Origin: Lumbricus terrestris
Lineage: Eukaryota > Annelida > Clitellata > Crassiclitellata > Lumbricidae
Length of the DNA: 64,000 nt
Direction: 5' to 3'
Assembly (NCBI GenBank): GCA_949752735.1
Contig: OX457052.1
Location: 31,532,483-31,596,482 of the forward strand
The translations under genes and the position numbers were made by a program. This document shows, in pieces, positions 31,360-42,695 of this stretch; within the stretch, counting starts at the first letter, position 1, and each line of letters opens with the position of its first letter. The notes under the pieces were generated by a model. It was not told where the DNA came from. It was given only the letters and a program-made list of their open reading frames with translations, and did no database searches.

Positions 31360-32439
31360 GGGTGACACGAAAGTTCGTTCACCGTTTTCAAAATGCGTTA
31401 TCTCAGTAACGGCTTCATATTTCTCTATAATGTTTTGTCAGTATATACATCTGTCAAATGTAAGATACTGGTACAAATTTCATTATGATCCGGTCCGTTT
31501 ACGCCATTATTTATAAGAAAATGTAAAGACGACCAGTTTTTTTCGGAAATACTGCGTTCATCAAATTAACACAATAAAGAAACTATGTAGGCTATATATA
31601 TACGCCTAGCCTCGTATACAAACGTGACAAGACACTGTTGTTACCTACATGTTTATAGGACATACACAGACGTAGGCTATTAGCGTACAGTGTCTCCTTT
31701 CTGCTTAATGACAGCACTGACTCTATTCGGCATGACCGGATCAGCCTCTGAAGTGTCCCATCTGCTATCGTTCTCCACGCTCGTTGGAGGCGACCGTTCT
31801 TTGGCTCAGGACCTTTATAAACGCTGAGAGATAAAATACTTCGCAAGTTATCAATAGGAGAGAGGTCCAGAGAGTTGGGTGGCCAATCCTTCGGCTTTAT
31901 GTGTGACAGAAAGTTGTCGTCTAGCCACTTTGCCGTCACAGCTGATGTATGACAGCGTGCGCCATCCTTCTGAAATAGGTCATTGTCAACAAATAACTTT
32001 GTTGCATGACACTGCCGTTGTCACTTTTTCTCTCGAACGCTGGCTTCGCGATCTGCTCGAGAATGTTGGTGATGTACGTAGTACTGCGAGTTCAGTCTGG
32101 TACCATTTCTCACAAATTGAAGCTTAGTGAGACCCATGGCAGTCATCCCACCCAAAACCATCACCGACGGACTAAACTTCATCTGTGGAGCAGGCGGGAC
32201 GTAAGCCTACTCTTCCTATGCCGGATAGAGTCAGTGCTATCATTAAGCAGAAAGGAGACACTGTACGCTATTAGCCTACCGTAACGTCTGTGTATGTCCT
32301 GTATAATAGGTAACAACAATGTCTTGTCACGCTTCTATACGCGGCTAGGCGTATACACATTTTCTTTATTGTGTTAATTTCATGAACGCAGTTTTTTCAG
32401 CAAAAACTGGTCGTCTTTGCATTTTCTTATACATAATGG
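31360..32439. mobile_element. Long-TIR mariner-like element, copy 1 (right end truncated)
   Basis: It starts GGGTGACACGAAAGTTCG after tattatata. The left arm matches copy 2 (32880-34082) closely. The right arm stops at cataatgg (32439), about 150 bp short of the expected terminus. The centre holds a degraded transposase on the minus strand. Confidence 0.8.
31690..32210 (-). pseudogene. Tc1/mariner transposase fragment, copy 1
   Basis: The minus-strand frame 31592-31939 contains TAKWLDDNFLSHIKPKDW, PNSLDLSPIDNL and RLQRAWRTI, parallel to copy 2 but with ENL changed to DNL and small deletions. Upstream on the minus strand the sequence corresponding to SVMVWGGM lies near 32150. Frameshifts separate these parts. 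It is not functional. Confidence 0.75.
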
Positions 32440-32700
32440 CTGTGCCTGATGAACAGTGAACGCCTAGCAAAACACTAGCATAGTGTGTTAATAGTTTCCC
32501 ACAATTGCATACTAAATCTAAAGAAACAATGCATTCATTGTTAGTATGGTTGGTCGTCCACGATCCCGGTTGGTTGTGTGAACGTGCCCCTAAATGCAAT
32601 GGCGTTGAATCTTTGAGTGCATATAGATAACCGTTGGAACAAGTGCACAGTCTCACGAGGGTCTCCAGAAACGGCGGTCATGCGACACCCCAACTCAGTC
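32440..32700. other. Unassigned sequence between mariner copies
   Basis: Unique-looking sequence without recognisable ORF or repeat. It lies between the truncated right end of copy 1 and the microsatellite. Confidence 0.5.
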
Positions 32701-32704
32701 AAGA

Positions 32705-32869
<165 letters not shown>

Positions 32870-32879
32870 TTATTATATA

Positions 32880-34082
32880 GGGTGACACGAAAGTTCGTTC
32901 ACCGTTTTCAAAATGCGTTATCTCAGTAACGGCTTCGTATTTCTTTATAATATTTTGTCAGTGTATACATCAGTCAAATGAAAGATACTGGTACAAATTT
33001 GATCATGATCCGGTCCGTTTTCGCCATTATGTATATGAAAATGTAAAGGCAACCAGTTTTTGCGGAAAAAGCTGCGTTCATCAAATTAACACAATAAAGA
33101 AACTGTGTATACGCCTAGCCCCGTATTCAAGCGTGACAAGACACTGTTGTTACCAATATAGGACATACACAGACGTAGGCTATTAGCGTATACAGACTCT
33201 CCTTTCTGCTTACTTAATGACAGCACTGACTCTATCCGGCATTACTGGATCAGCCTCTGAAGTGTCCCAACTGCTATCGATCTCCACGCTCGTTGGAGGC
33301 GACGATTGAACTGATCAGCGTTCTTTGGCTCAGGATCTTTATAAATGCTGAGAGATAAAATACACCACAAGTTCTCAATAGGAGAGAGGTCCGGAGAGTT
33401 GGGTGTCCAATCCTTCAGCTTTATGTGTGACGGGAGGTTGTCGTCTAGCCACTTTGTCGTCACAGCTGATGTATGATAGCGTGCGCCATCCTGCTGAAAT
33501 ACTCCTAGGTCATTGTCAACAAACAACTTTCGATGCATGACACTGCCGTTGTCAATTTCTCTCTCGAACGCTGGCTTCGATGTACGTAGTACTGCGAGTT
33601 CAGTCTGGTACCATTTGGCACAAATTGAAGTTTAGTGAGACCTCTGGCATTCATCCCACCCCAAACCATGACCGACGGACTAAACTTTATCTGTGGAGCA
33701 GGCGGAACGTACTCTTCCTATGCCGGATAGAGTCAGTGCTGTCATTAAGCAGAATGGAGATAGCCTACTGTACGCTAATATCCTACGTCTGCGTATGTCC
33801 TGTATAGGTAACAACAGTGTCTTGTCACGCTTGTATACGAGGCTAGGCGTATACACAGTTTCTTTACTGTGTAAATTTGATGAACGCAGCTTTTTCCGCA
33901 AAAAACTGGTCGTCTTTACATTTTCTTCTAAACGATGGCGAAAACGGACCGGATCATAATCACATTTGTACCAGTATCTTTCATTTGAGTGATGTATACA
34001 CTGACAAAATATTATAAAGAAATATCAAGCCGTTACTGAGATAGCGCATTTTGAAAACGGTGAATGAACTTTCGTGTCACCC
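32880..34082. mobile_element. Long-TIR mariner-like element, copy 2 (1.2 kb)
   Basis: The termini GGGTGACACGAAAGTTCG and the exact inverse at 34065-34082 are flanked by tatata on both sides (TA target). The arms match over about 360 bp each (32880-33243 against 33722-34082), leaving ~480 bp of centre with part of a transposase. This is an internally deleted, long-TIR derivative. Confidence 0.88.
33242..33705 (-). pseudogene. Tc1/mariner transposase fragment, copy 2 (DD37E-type core)
   Basis: The minus-strand frame 33242-33538 contains FQQDGARYHTSAVTTKWL and SPDLSPIENLWCIL. The residues between the Asp of QQDG and the Glu of IENLW number 37, the DD37E spacing. Upstream, in other frames, VMVWGGMNARGLTKL is readable near 33650-33690. 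The N-terminal helix-turn-helix part and the first catalytic Asp region are missing. The right arm encodes a MPDRVSAVI-like end. Confidence 0.8.
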
Positions 34083-34159
34083 TATATATGTTTTTATTTT
34101 CACAAGTTATTGACAAGATTGTTGATTTTCAACAGGCCACTGCTTTTTTGATATGAATA

Positions 34160-34425
34160 ATCCGCTTTCGGTTTATCAAACTGGTTTTTCGCAAGGGTCA
34201 CTTTAAGACTCACTTTTCTGAGACCCTTCTGGTTCGCCTCTTATCAGATACATATGGAACTATTGATAGGTCACAGGTGTTTATTGAGGTCCCACTGTTT
34301 ATATGCCTCTGTCTTGCTCAAATGTGTTCACTTCACCTTTAAAACTTCTTTTGAGCCGGGTTGGGTCGGAGGCGCTACTGGGTAGTAGGCTAATCTTGAA
34401 AATGCGCGGTATATCATATATGTAT
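34160..34425 (+). repeat. L2-type LINE relic with internal deletion
   Basis: The first part gives frames reading QTGFSQG and ETLLVRLLSDTYGTIDRSQV, which match the SGFRKDHSTETLLLRLLSDIY region of the L2 RT at 7611-9656. The last part, gggtcggaggcgctactggg followed by cttgaaaatgcgcggtatat, matches the L2 3' tail. The RT core between them is deleted. Confidence 0.65.
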
Positions 34426-35706
34426 ATCTCCTTGGAATGAAAATCTTCAGACCAAAACAAGAAGCGGGATGATTTTTCTGTTACTTTTAGTGCAATAAAT
34501 GCGATGATTGATGCAAATTACAGTTTGCAGGGGGTAATATTTAGGAGGGGGCAGGGCTTAAAGTGTGTCAGGACGGTCATGGACGGCGTCCATGCATTTA
34601 TTTTAAAATTTGAACACCGTCCAGCCACTTATTGGCCAGCACAGACTAGAAAGATAAGAGGAGTCCAGTCACTTCTTTTGGAAAGGAAGGGGGCGTCCAG
34701 GAACTTATTTTCCCACATTTTTAGCACTGGGAGGGGGTAATTTGAAACCTTTACACCGGAAAATTTTGGTTTCTGATTTTTTTTGCGAATTTCTGCTATC
34801 CCTATAATGACCTCAGTTTACATCGCCTCGCCCGTGAAACTCATTCCCTGATATCTCGTATGTCACAGTTTGCCCTCCAGTTTAGCATTCAGTTGCCAAT
34901 ACTGTCCTGGGCACGACGTTAAACTGCATCCATCCTCCGCCACAGGGAACCAACAACGTCCCTGCGCCGGTCCTAAGCCCGGACAAAAAGGAGGAAGGTT
35001 CACCAGATGGGTGGATATACACTGGCAGTAAAAGACCAAGACGATTGAAATCCGCAAAAACCACGACACAAGTGACATATCGGCCCAGATGCTCCAAGGT
35101 GTCATGATGTGGAGCAGACATGCGCAGGTCGGTCAGGACAGACCGGTGGAGAGAGTCGGGGGAGAGCATGGGACGCATACGAGCATTGACCCAGGTTGTC
35201 CTTCATGCCTCTCTCCCAATATTCTCTTCAATCAGACAAGGTGGTCCAGCTGCTTCAAGATGTTAATGGTATGGAGCAGACCTGATGACCGGACCGGTTG
35301 AAGCTGGGTAACATGACGCGAGACAGACTCAGACAGAGAGTGGCGTCGGACTCCTACGGGCACTGTGCCTAGGGATATTGATATGATATATGCCAATACA
35401 CTTAGTAGCCTAAATGCCTACACAATGTACCCACTACAGAGTAGACCTACTTTGGACTACTCTTCTGGACAACCTCTCTGACAAGACACAGCGCTCGTGA
35501 ATAATTCGGTGCTCTGTACTTGGCTTTCGAGCGGGTCTTAGAAATTTGGAGAGTACGATTACGATTATAGGTCTAGCCTCTAGTCTAGGCCCATTTAACT
35601 CCGTACCATGTTAATTTTTCCTTGTGAATTGTTTATTATTCGTCCGATATATTATAACATCCCGGTAAAGTGTAACCTGTTCTATTGTCGGCTCATTCTT
35701 TTATCA
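34426..35706. other. Intergenic, mostly unassigned
   Basis: No convincing gene. Two related ~45-bp phrases around ggtatggagcagac and gatgtggagcagac occur at ~35098 and ~35270. A dispersed phrase shared with 19850-19940 lies near 35490-35570. Confidence 0.5.
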
Positions 35707-35714
35707 TCTGTGAA

Positions 35715-35954
35715 CAGTGGCGTAGCCAAGGGGGGTCTCGAGCGTTAATTGGCCTAAGAAAAAAGTTTTTAAAGGCTATTTATCCACTTAAATAAGAAAA
35801 ACAAAACAATTGCTTGTAGTAACAATTGTCTTTCTTACTTTGTTCTCTTTGTTACTTTATTCCGTTTTTATTTACTGTGATACTGTTGGGTTGGTTTCAG
35901 AAAGGGTATCCGGCCAGGCAAAAAAAACATGAAAAATTCCTGGCTACGCCACTG
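35715..35954. mobile_element. hAT-type MITE, CAGTGGCGTAGCCA family (240 bp)
   Basis: It begins CAGTGGCGTAGCCAAGG and ends CCTGGCTACGCCACTG, with exact 8-bp TSDs TCTGTGAA at 35707-35714 and 35955-35962. No coding capacity. Confidence 0.93.
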
Positions 35955-35962
35955 TCTGTGAA

Positions 35963-36391
35963 AGTGTCGCCATTCTAGTGTCGTCCGTTCAAATGACCAT
36001 CGTTCAAATGCCCGTAGGCTACACCCATTTTTGTATGTTCTCAATAATAGGCCTACTAATTACCTCCAAGTCCCTGGTCTGCAAATTGCATGAACTATGT
36101 GATTTGAACCAGGTTATTAATATCATATCAAATCAGCCTGATTGGATCTTAGTTAATACAAACGTTTAGATAGCACTGACATTTATACACTACGAACCCT
36201 ATTTCTATTTTCTGTGCGTTGTGTAGTTGAATTTTAGCGAATGAAAGCTTCATGAAGTTAGGCCTAATGCACCGTGATTGTCTCTTTTTGCAAAATGCAA
36301 TTTTTAATGTTAGACAGTTTCGCCGTGAATCTCTACTTTCCCTATTGAACGGGATGACAAAGCATTTCAAAAGATTATAAAGGAAGCCGTA
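35963..36391. other. Intergenic, no recognisable feature
   Basis: Starts with short phrases (tcgtccgttcaaatg, atcgttcaaatg) and then unique AT-rich sequence. No supportable gene. Confidence 0.5.
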
Positions 36392-36395
36392 GTAT

Positions 36396-37395
36396 TGTGG
36401 AGATTTTTGTAGCGCCAGCTTGGACGTGATTCCTTTTGGCCCGGCATACACGCTGGCATACGCGCTGGCATACACGCTGGCATACGCCTGGCATACGACA
36501 CGCCCACTTGGCTCAGCTTACGACTGATTGGCCTGGCATACACGCTGGCATACGCCTGGCATACGACACGCCCACTTGGCTCAGCTTACGACCGATTGTC
36601 CTGGCATAGACGCTGGCATACGCTCCGGCATACGACTGGTTTGCCCGCTGGCATACGCCCGGCATACACGCCACGCCCTCTTGGCTCCGGCATACGACTG
36701 GTTTGCCCGCTGGCATACGCCGGCATACAACTGATTGGCCTGGCATACGCTAGCTTACGCCACACCCACTGCGTAGCATGCATCCGCTCCCAGAGTTTAT
36801 ATAAGGCCACGACTATGACTGTTCTGAACCGACTTTTGGACGGCCACGAAGCTGACTAATCGTCCGGCACTTGACTCGCGGTAAAACGTGGCTTGAGTGT
36901 TGACTGACTGTGGGAGCAGGTACTTGATATCGACCTTGAGCTACGCATCGGTCTAGAGGTCGGCCTCTCCCATTGGACTGGGGTTCTGCACTCGACTGCG
37001 ACGACTGACTGACGTCGACGACTACTGACGGTCGACTACTGCGACGTCGACTACTGGCGTCGACTACTTCTGCGACGGACGTCAGCGACTATCTTCTCGA
37101 CTGACGGGTGGTGCCAGGACGGCTGACTGTGACAGTAGGGAGGAATTTGGGTGCTTTATGGGTTGCTGCAGTCCATATCGAGTCCCTTTCCCAACCAGGA
37201 ACTGTTCTGTTGAATTTGCCTATTTGCCATTACCTTGCTATTTGTCGTTGGATGCCAATAAACGTGTTTAAGCCTAGTCGGCTAGTCTTCAATCTACAGT
37301 TGAAGCCTTACCCCCGGACAAGACTGACGATACTGTGACGACAGGGTTGGTGATTCGGCTCCTGGTGTATTTTGCCCAGCCCTGTGTCCGTTACA
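36396..37395 (+). mobile_element. Probable solo LTR (1.0 kb)
   Basis: It starts TGTGGAGATTTTTG and ends CCGTTACA, TG...CA termini with TGT/ACA inverted ends. A 4-bp direct repeat GTAT flanks it (36392-36395, 37396-37399). Inside, a TATA-like tttatataagg lies at 36796-36806 and an AATAAA at 37256 in the right order for an LTR promoter and polyadenylation signal. No adjacent coding region is present, so it would be a solo LTR left by recombination. The short TSD keeps confidence moderate. Confidence 0.5.
36448..36760 (+). repeat. Short tandem repeats (ctggcatacgc phrases)
   Basis: A 14-16 bp phrase, cacgctggcatacgc, and a ~75-bp higher-order unit including gacacgcccacttggctcag are repeated about four times. 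They lie in the 5' (U3-like) part of the presumed LTR. Confidence 0.85.
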
Positions 37396-37531
37396 GTATC
37401 AAGAATAGATGGAGAGATGAAGAGATGAAGTCATCACTCCACCATAGATATGATAACTTCAAACAATTTCTACTAGCCTAGGGTTAATGGCTTTAAATTA
37501 TGTCATTTTAAATCATGTCGTTTTGTTAAAG

Positions 37532-37743
37532 TGTGGGACATCTGGTACTATCAGCAAGATCGACATCCTCGATGCCAGCTGCGGTAAAACAATGTCATTG
37601 GTGACCTGCTCTGGGTGCACTGGTCCTCAGGTTCCGATTGCAAGTCCTACAGAATGTAACAATGTTGCAGACTGCTTTCGTGGTGACTTGGACAAGTTGT
37701 GCGCCATTGTTTTTCCACGTTGCAAAAGCTTCAAGGTGTACAG
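37532..37743 (+). CDS. Secreted Cys-rich protein gene A, exon 2 (SUEL-lectin-like domain)
   Basis: The exon follows a ttttgttaaag acceptor and ends AG|GTGAAG in phase 2, 212 nt. It starts CGTSGTISKIDILDASCGK, which fits the C-x2-G-x-I-x-I-x-x-A-x-x-G-[RK] opening of SUEL/rhamnose-binding lectin domains. It continues with TCSGC, ECNN, DCFRGDLDKLC and FPRCKSFKVYR, in place of the usual D-P-C...K-Y-L-x-V-x-Y-x-C ending. The domain is shorter than typical members, so the assignment is tentative. An RGD tripeptide lies inside a Cys-bounded loop and is conserved in gene B. The same splice phases in both genes support the exon model. Confidence 0.7.
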
Positions 37744-38198
37744 GTGAAGAAACGTAGCACTTTGGTCTTCATTATGACTGCCTCTAGTTTCTGCCATAAA
37801 AATTAGCCATAATGATGCATGTAGACAGACACAATAATATACTTTTTGATTAGTTGGGTTTAAAGCATAACATATTATGCCTTAAGTAAAGAGACGTATA
37901 GGCGATATAACTTTGTGATTTAGAGCGACAATTTGGACGTGACCTCGTTTTCTGCAGTCTTTATAGTGACCAAAACCTTTTCCCAGTGACTGTGCTGGTT
38001 CTGAAACAAACAAATTATATTCATGGGTGTGAATTTTATATTTATTATTAGTTGAATTAGCACTCATCAGTGTCAGACACAGCAAGAGTTTTTTATACGG
38101 AAGGAGCAAATGGTTCAGTTGCTCCAGTGTTAATGACGGCGTTAGCAAGTCTTAAGAGCGATGATTTGTGTGATAAGTTATTTTCCATGTATTTTCAG

Positions 38199-38457
38199 GT
38201 GCAGCTGTCCGGCTGTGAGCACCACCCAAGGACGTACTACACCTCTAGGAGCGACTACGACACAAGTCAACTCCATACAGCCACAAACGACCACCAGCGT
38301 TCCTCCAGCACCAACAACTATCAGCGTTCCTCCAGCACCAGCTACTACCAGCGTTCCTTCAGCACCAGCAACTACCAGCGTTCCTTCAGCACCAACAACA
38401 GTTTCCCCAACCCGTCCTCCCACTCCATTTGATGACCCTGGTTATGTAGATTACTAA
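38199..38457 (+). CDS. Secreted Cys-rich protein gene A, exon 3 (C-S-C and mucin-like tail)
   Basis: The acceptor is attttcag|G. The first base completes the Arg codon left open by exon 2, giving R-C-S-C-P, so the last cysteines of the domain come from this exon. The rest is a Thr/Pro/Ser/Ala-rich tail with four 10-residue repeats of the form T-T-x-S-V-P-x-A-P-[AT], then P-T-R-P-P-T-P-F-D-D-P-G-Y and a TAA. Such a tail would be heavily O-glycosylated. There is no transmembrane segment or GPI signal, so the product is likely secreted. An AATAAA lies at 38689, but it falls inside a repeated element. Confidence 0.7.
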
Positions 38458-38646
38458 ATTGCCAAAATCAGCTATTAAAGCAGCCTCCTTATCTCTCTGT
38501 CTTCTGGCAACTGAACTCGTATCTTACTTGGTGCCTTTGGCCCATCTAAAACATTGTAGAGTTCGTGATTAGGCTAGTACCCAGTGCTTAACTTGTGTTG
38601 GGTATTTTTGCAATAGTGAACTTACGACTGGGATTATGAGTACCGG

Positions 38647-38742
38647 TGTCACGAAATAGAGTATTCCCGTATTAATCGTATCAACCCAAATAAAGAGAAG
38701 TCGAAAAAAGCCACTTCTTCGTGTATTTATTTTTTAATTTAA
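38647..38742. mobile_element. CCGG-target TGT element, left piece
   Basis: It starts TGTCACGAAATAGAG immediately after CCGG (38643-38646). It matches the first ~95 bp of the intact member at 47628-48072 and then breaks at a hAT terminus (38743). The missing remainder is found at 48328-48691. Confidence 0.7.
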
Positions 38743-39399
38743 CAGTGGCGGCGCCAGGATTTCAGGTTTGGGGGAGGGGCTGAAGCCCTAAGTCCTTCCT
38801 CCTCCCAAAGGCGCCGAAAGAAATTTGTAAAGGCGCTTAAATTGCAAGCGCCGAAGGCGCGAAGCTGCGAGTGCCGAAGGCACGATGCCTATGCCGACTA
38901 GGGGGTCTGGGGGAGCGTCGTAAGCTCCCCAGCGGGGTCTGGGGCGGATCCCCAGCGACCAACGCATTTTTAGCTGTGTCGACCTCAAATGGAGCCCCTT
39001 TTCGGCCCTTGTTTGCCAGCTATTTTATGAACGATAAAGTCATGAAAACTTCAAGAATAAGTCGTTTTTCAGAGTCGCAAGCTACCAGGATAACAATAAA
39101 ATTCAAAGTTTTATTGTAAAAGACAAAGGTTTGTCTTTACCGTAATCACAACAGTTAAAAGCTTAGGCCATTAACAAGTTTGTTTGTATGCCGTCGAATG
39201 GGTGCCGTATAGGAAACCCAAGGGCATGTCGTATTTAGGGATTTTTACCGGCTCGGCCACCCAAAATGTGTGATTTCCTAATTTTTAGAACAAATTCTAT
39301 GAAGGCTTAACTTATACTTAGGCCTACTGTATTTTGCGACCAATGCTTAGTGTTGAGCCACTGAGCACAGGGAGGGTTTGGGTGCAGGGACTAGCACCT

Positions 39400-40040
39400 C
39401 CCCACATATCGAAATGATTTTGAATTTTCACGCTGCAATGGTAGCATTTTAGACAGAATAGACTGTCATTGTGACGAAAATGCTCATCATTTCAGTGCTG
39501 ATAGTCGTGGTTTTCGACATCAAAATGTCTCCTGCAGAGTCCCGCTATCGTTTAAATCTGTTAAATATCTTAACTGTAATGGTATTATTTTCAGCTGTCG
39601 TCTCAGCAAAATCCCTCATAACTTCGTTGCTGAAAGATGCGGTTTCAGAGTTCAAGAAATGTTTTCTCTACCATTGTTTAAATTTGACGAATTTCCACAT
39701 AGCAATAGTAGCATTTTAGGTTGTCATCTTAACTAAACGGCTCATCGCTTCAGTGCCGATAGTCGTGGTTTATGGCTTCAAAAGTGTTTCTTCAGCTGTT
39801 TACATTTTTTTATAACTCCAAAATGTAATGGTAACAATTCCTGATAATTATTTTCATTGCTGACAGACACAATTTAAGAGTTCAATAATGTCCTCTCCAC
39901 GTTGTTTGCAATTTTGAATTTCCTCACTGCAATGGTGGTATTTTAAGACGTCATCTTAATAAAATTGCTCATTATGGATAGACAGTGGATAACACTCTAG
40001 AAATCTAAAATGATTCATCTGAAACATTTGTGAAATATTT
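39400..40040. repeat. ~125-bp diverged tandem repeat, about five units
   Basis: Landmarks tgcaatggtagcatttta and variants occur at about 39438, 39574, 39700, 39826 and 39926, each followed by gtcatctt..aa..gctcat and a tgctgatagtcgtgg phrase. The units are related to those at 21660-21943 and 25750-26047. Confidence 0.75.
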
Positions 40041-40278
40041 GGACATATACACAGGGTGGCTCAATAAAAAATGTCCCACCTGATAAAATGCGATATCTTC
40101 GCAACCGATTGAACTTTTTCTACGAAAATTTCCCAATTTGCAGGGGAATGAATTTCTAACAATCCCTGAAAGTTTCATTTGAAACTTTTCATGTTTGCAA
40201 AAGTGACAGCTGTTTAAACTTTCAATTTCGTTTTTTCAAATTTCCGCGGAAAATGAACGTCACTTGTAGATATCCATG

Positions 40279-40743
40279 TCAAATGATATCACTTTTCACT
40301 ACCACCTCAGAATTCCCTTTTGCAGTATATTGTAAGGCATAATGAGAGTGTCCACTCCCTGCCTTAACATGAGCTCGAATTCTTTTTGTGAAGTTCAGTA
40401 TGGCCTTGTTGATTGAGTCCTGCGGCAACTGATCCCACATTAGCAGCAAGACTTGCTTCAGCTGGTCAATGTTCTCCAACTTGGGATGAAACGTCTTGCA
40501 GCGTTCTAGCATAGCTCCCCAGACTTGATTAGCAAGAGGGCTATAAGGTCTGGCGAGTTTGTTAGTCTTTTGTGCCGATAGATTTACTTCAGTTGATGGC
40601 AATAAGGTAGCGTCATCAAAATCAACCTTGCCCTGCGAGCAAGAAGGCGCACCGTCCTGCTGGAAATTAAAATCAGATGTTAGAGCATATCTGGTCTTCA
40701 ATGAGTTTGGGTAAGAGAGTTCAACAATGAGTTTAACATTCAA
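40279..40743 (-). pseudogene. Tc1/mariner transposase C-terminal half
   Basis: The 154-codon frame contains FNFQQDGAP, the second catalytic Asp motif, then LARPYSPLANQVWGAMLERCK, where mariner-type enzymes have S-P-D-L-N-P-[LM]-[DE]-N-x-[VL]-W. The expected acidic residue is missing (A-N), so the active site is broken. The following part, W-D-Q-L-P-Q-D-S-I-N-K-A-I and K-A-G-S-G-H-S-H-Y, is a typical C-terminus. Residues between QQDGAP and LARPYS are scrambled by small indels. The N-terminal half is not recognisable. Confidence 0.75.
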
Positions 40744-41363
40744 CCCACTGAATGGGAAGAAGTGCAGTCAATCCTTGCAGCCGTAACACACGCCAACAGA
40801 TCTGATGCCGAAAATATAATATCCTTTGAAAACTTGACCCTTTCGACTACCACGCGAATTTCGTGAATATCGCGCTTTTTCCCGACAGACCACTTCCCGC
40901 CTGTCTTCCGACATCTGATCTCCATTACATTATACATAAACCCGTTTGCAGATAGACTTCAATGTGCTCAGGCTTCACTTTTAACTGGGTATTTTGCTAT
41001 GATCACGCGATGTCCCAGTATCAGTTCACGCAACGTCCGAGTTCCCATTACACTGGGCAACACACAAAATGTATCCTAGATGAAAATAGCAAATCTTAAC
41101 TAATTTTGAGGTGCTGAACACGAATATGATGATAAAATTTGTCGATTAGCTCTCGTTCAGGAGAGACAGAGATGGTTACGTACAAATGTCTCAGTACGCA
41201 TTGAGTCGGCCTACATATGTGGGTCATGACCATTAATTTTCTCAACGCTGTATTTCAAACTACATATTGCAACACAATAATGTGTCGTAATGCATTAACC
41301 TGCCATGCAACCCCTCCCCAGTGAGCAAGAAAATTTCCATAGTAGTTAAAAGACGAGAAATTG

Positions 41364-42470
41364 ACCGGTGACCTTTGCTGTTCGAATGGTTTGGAGAGAA
41401 CCAAGCAATCATGCATATGACTACTACTTTTGCATGGTTCCACCTACTTCTGCATTCATGACAAGGAAATGGAAGTGGTCAATAGCGTACCCCCAATATA
41501 CCATATGCAATCCGACCCACTCTGCATGGCGAAGGACTTCCCGTTCCGGATTCACGGAAAGAATTTTTCATTGATTCAGACGATGAGGAGGGAAGCGAAA
41601 CGACTTCGAGTTCTCCGCAGCCTTCGCCATCTGGGGATGACCCTTACGTCTGCCAAGGTGTATCATCTGTGCCACACATTCTCACCCAGGGTAAACTGAA
41701 CGATCTTGTTCGTCTCCTGAACCTATCCAAGGCCAAGGCGGAGTTACTTGGATCAAGATTTAAATGAATGGAATCTTCTCCAAGAAAATGCCCGAGTGAC
41801 ATTGTTTCACACTCGTCATGGGCAGTTTGAGGAAAATTTCACCAAGGAAGATGACCCTGTCTTCTGCTTCAATGTAGATTGTCTGATGAATGCCCTCGGA
41901 ATCAAACATGACCCTCAAGAATGGCGACTATTCATAGACTCCACGAAATTGAGTCTCGATGCGGAGCTGCTGCATATTGGAAACCAGCTTTCATCCATTC
42001 CCGTCCACATGAAGGAACCTACGACAACCTAAAATACCTGTTGAATTCTGTTCAATACAGCAGGTATGGATGACATCTGTATTGTGACTCGAAAGTATAT
42101 TGGCTTTCTTGACGAGTCCACAGCTTGGATTATACAAAATATTGCTTTTTTCTATGTGAATTGGACAGTCGAGCAAGGACCTTGCACTAAGTGAGGAGAA
42201 ACTCGCCAGAAAGGAAATCTCTGGGCGTCGGAGAGAAGTAGACTACGTGCAACGCCTGGCAATGGTTGAAACCCAGACAGTCTTGCTAGTGTCGCTATAT
42301 ACACCAAACTCAGTGTGATGAAGAACGTCATAAAATTCATGTACCGGACTGGATCAGCTTTCAAATATTTGGCTGCCAAATTCCCTGGCGAAGCAGAAAT
42401 GAAAGAAGGAAGTTTTGTTGGTCCTCAGATAGATAGCTAGTCAGAGATGAGATGTTTGACAACCTGCTTC
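41364..42470 (+). pseudogene. Degraded ORF of a repeat-associated invertebrate protein, function unknown
   Basis: Pieces in different frames follow the order of a protein family I recall from many invertebrate gene sets: MVWREPSNHAYDYYF near 41385, LVRLLNLSKAKAELLGS-like sequence near 41710, DLNEWNLLQENARVTLFHTR (41748 on), DDPVFCFNVDCLMNALG, EWRLFIDSTKLSLDAELLH near 41925, then in further frames KYCFFLCE, SRARTLH and GPQI. At least five frameshifts or stops are needed. Its family has no name I can give with confidence, and transposon origin is possible but unproven. It lies inside the mariner-like element. Confidence 0.6.
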
Positions 42471-42695
42471 AGGGCGACAAGAAACAAGCTTAGGCCTATA
42501 GGATTCATTTCGTCTGGTGTTAACTAACTTCCAACGGAATGTCAGGGTAGAAAACCACAAGGATTTGGCTACGGACGTGTTGTCTATGACCCAATGTATC
42601 ACACGAACGTTTTCAAGAAGACATTGCAGACATGGAAAACGATACCAGGGAAACTTACATGTTGGCTGACTACATAATTATACGGGCCTAATATG

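Noticed and set aside
36513..36859. Frames rich in A-Y-A-x-x-M-P in the 36.5-kb repeats
   Set aside because: Open in several frames on both strands because of the short tandem repeat; no evidence for a gene.
38689..38694. AATAAA as the polyadenylation signal of gene A
   Set aside because: It lies inside a transposon fragment (38647-38742) whose relatives have the same region elsewhere, so it may be coincidental; kept only as a remark.
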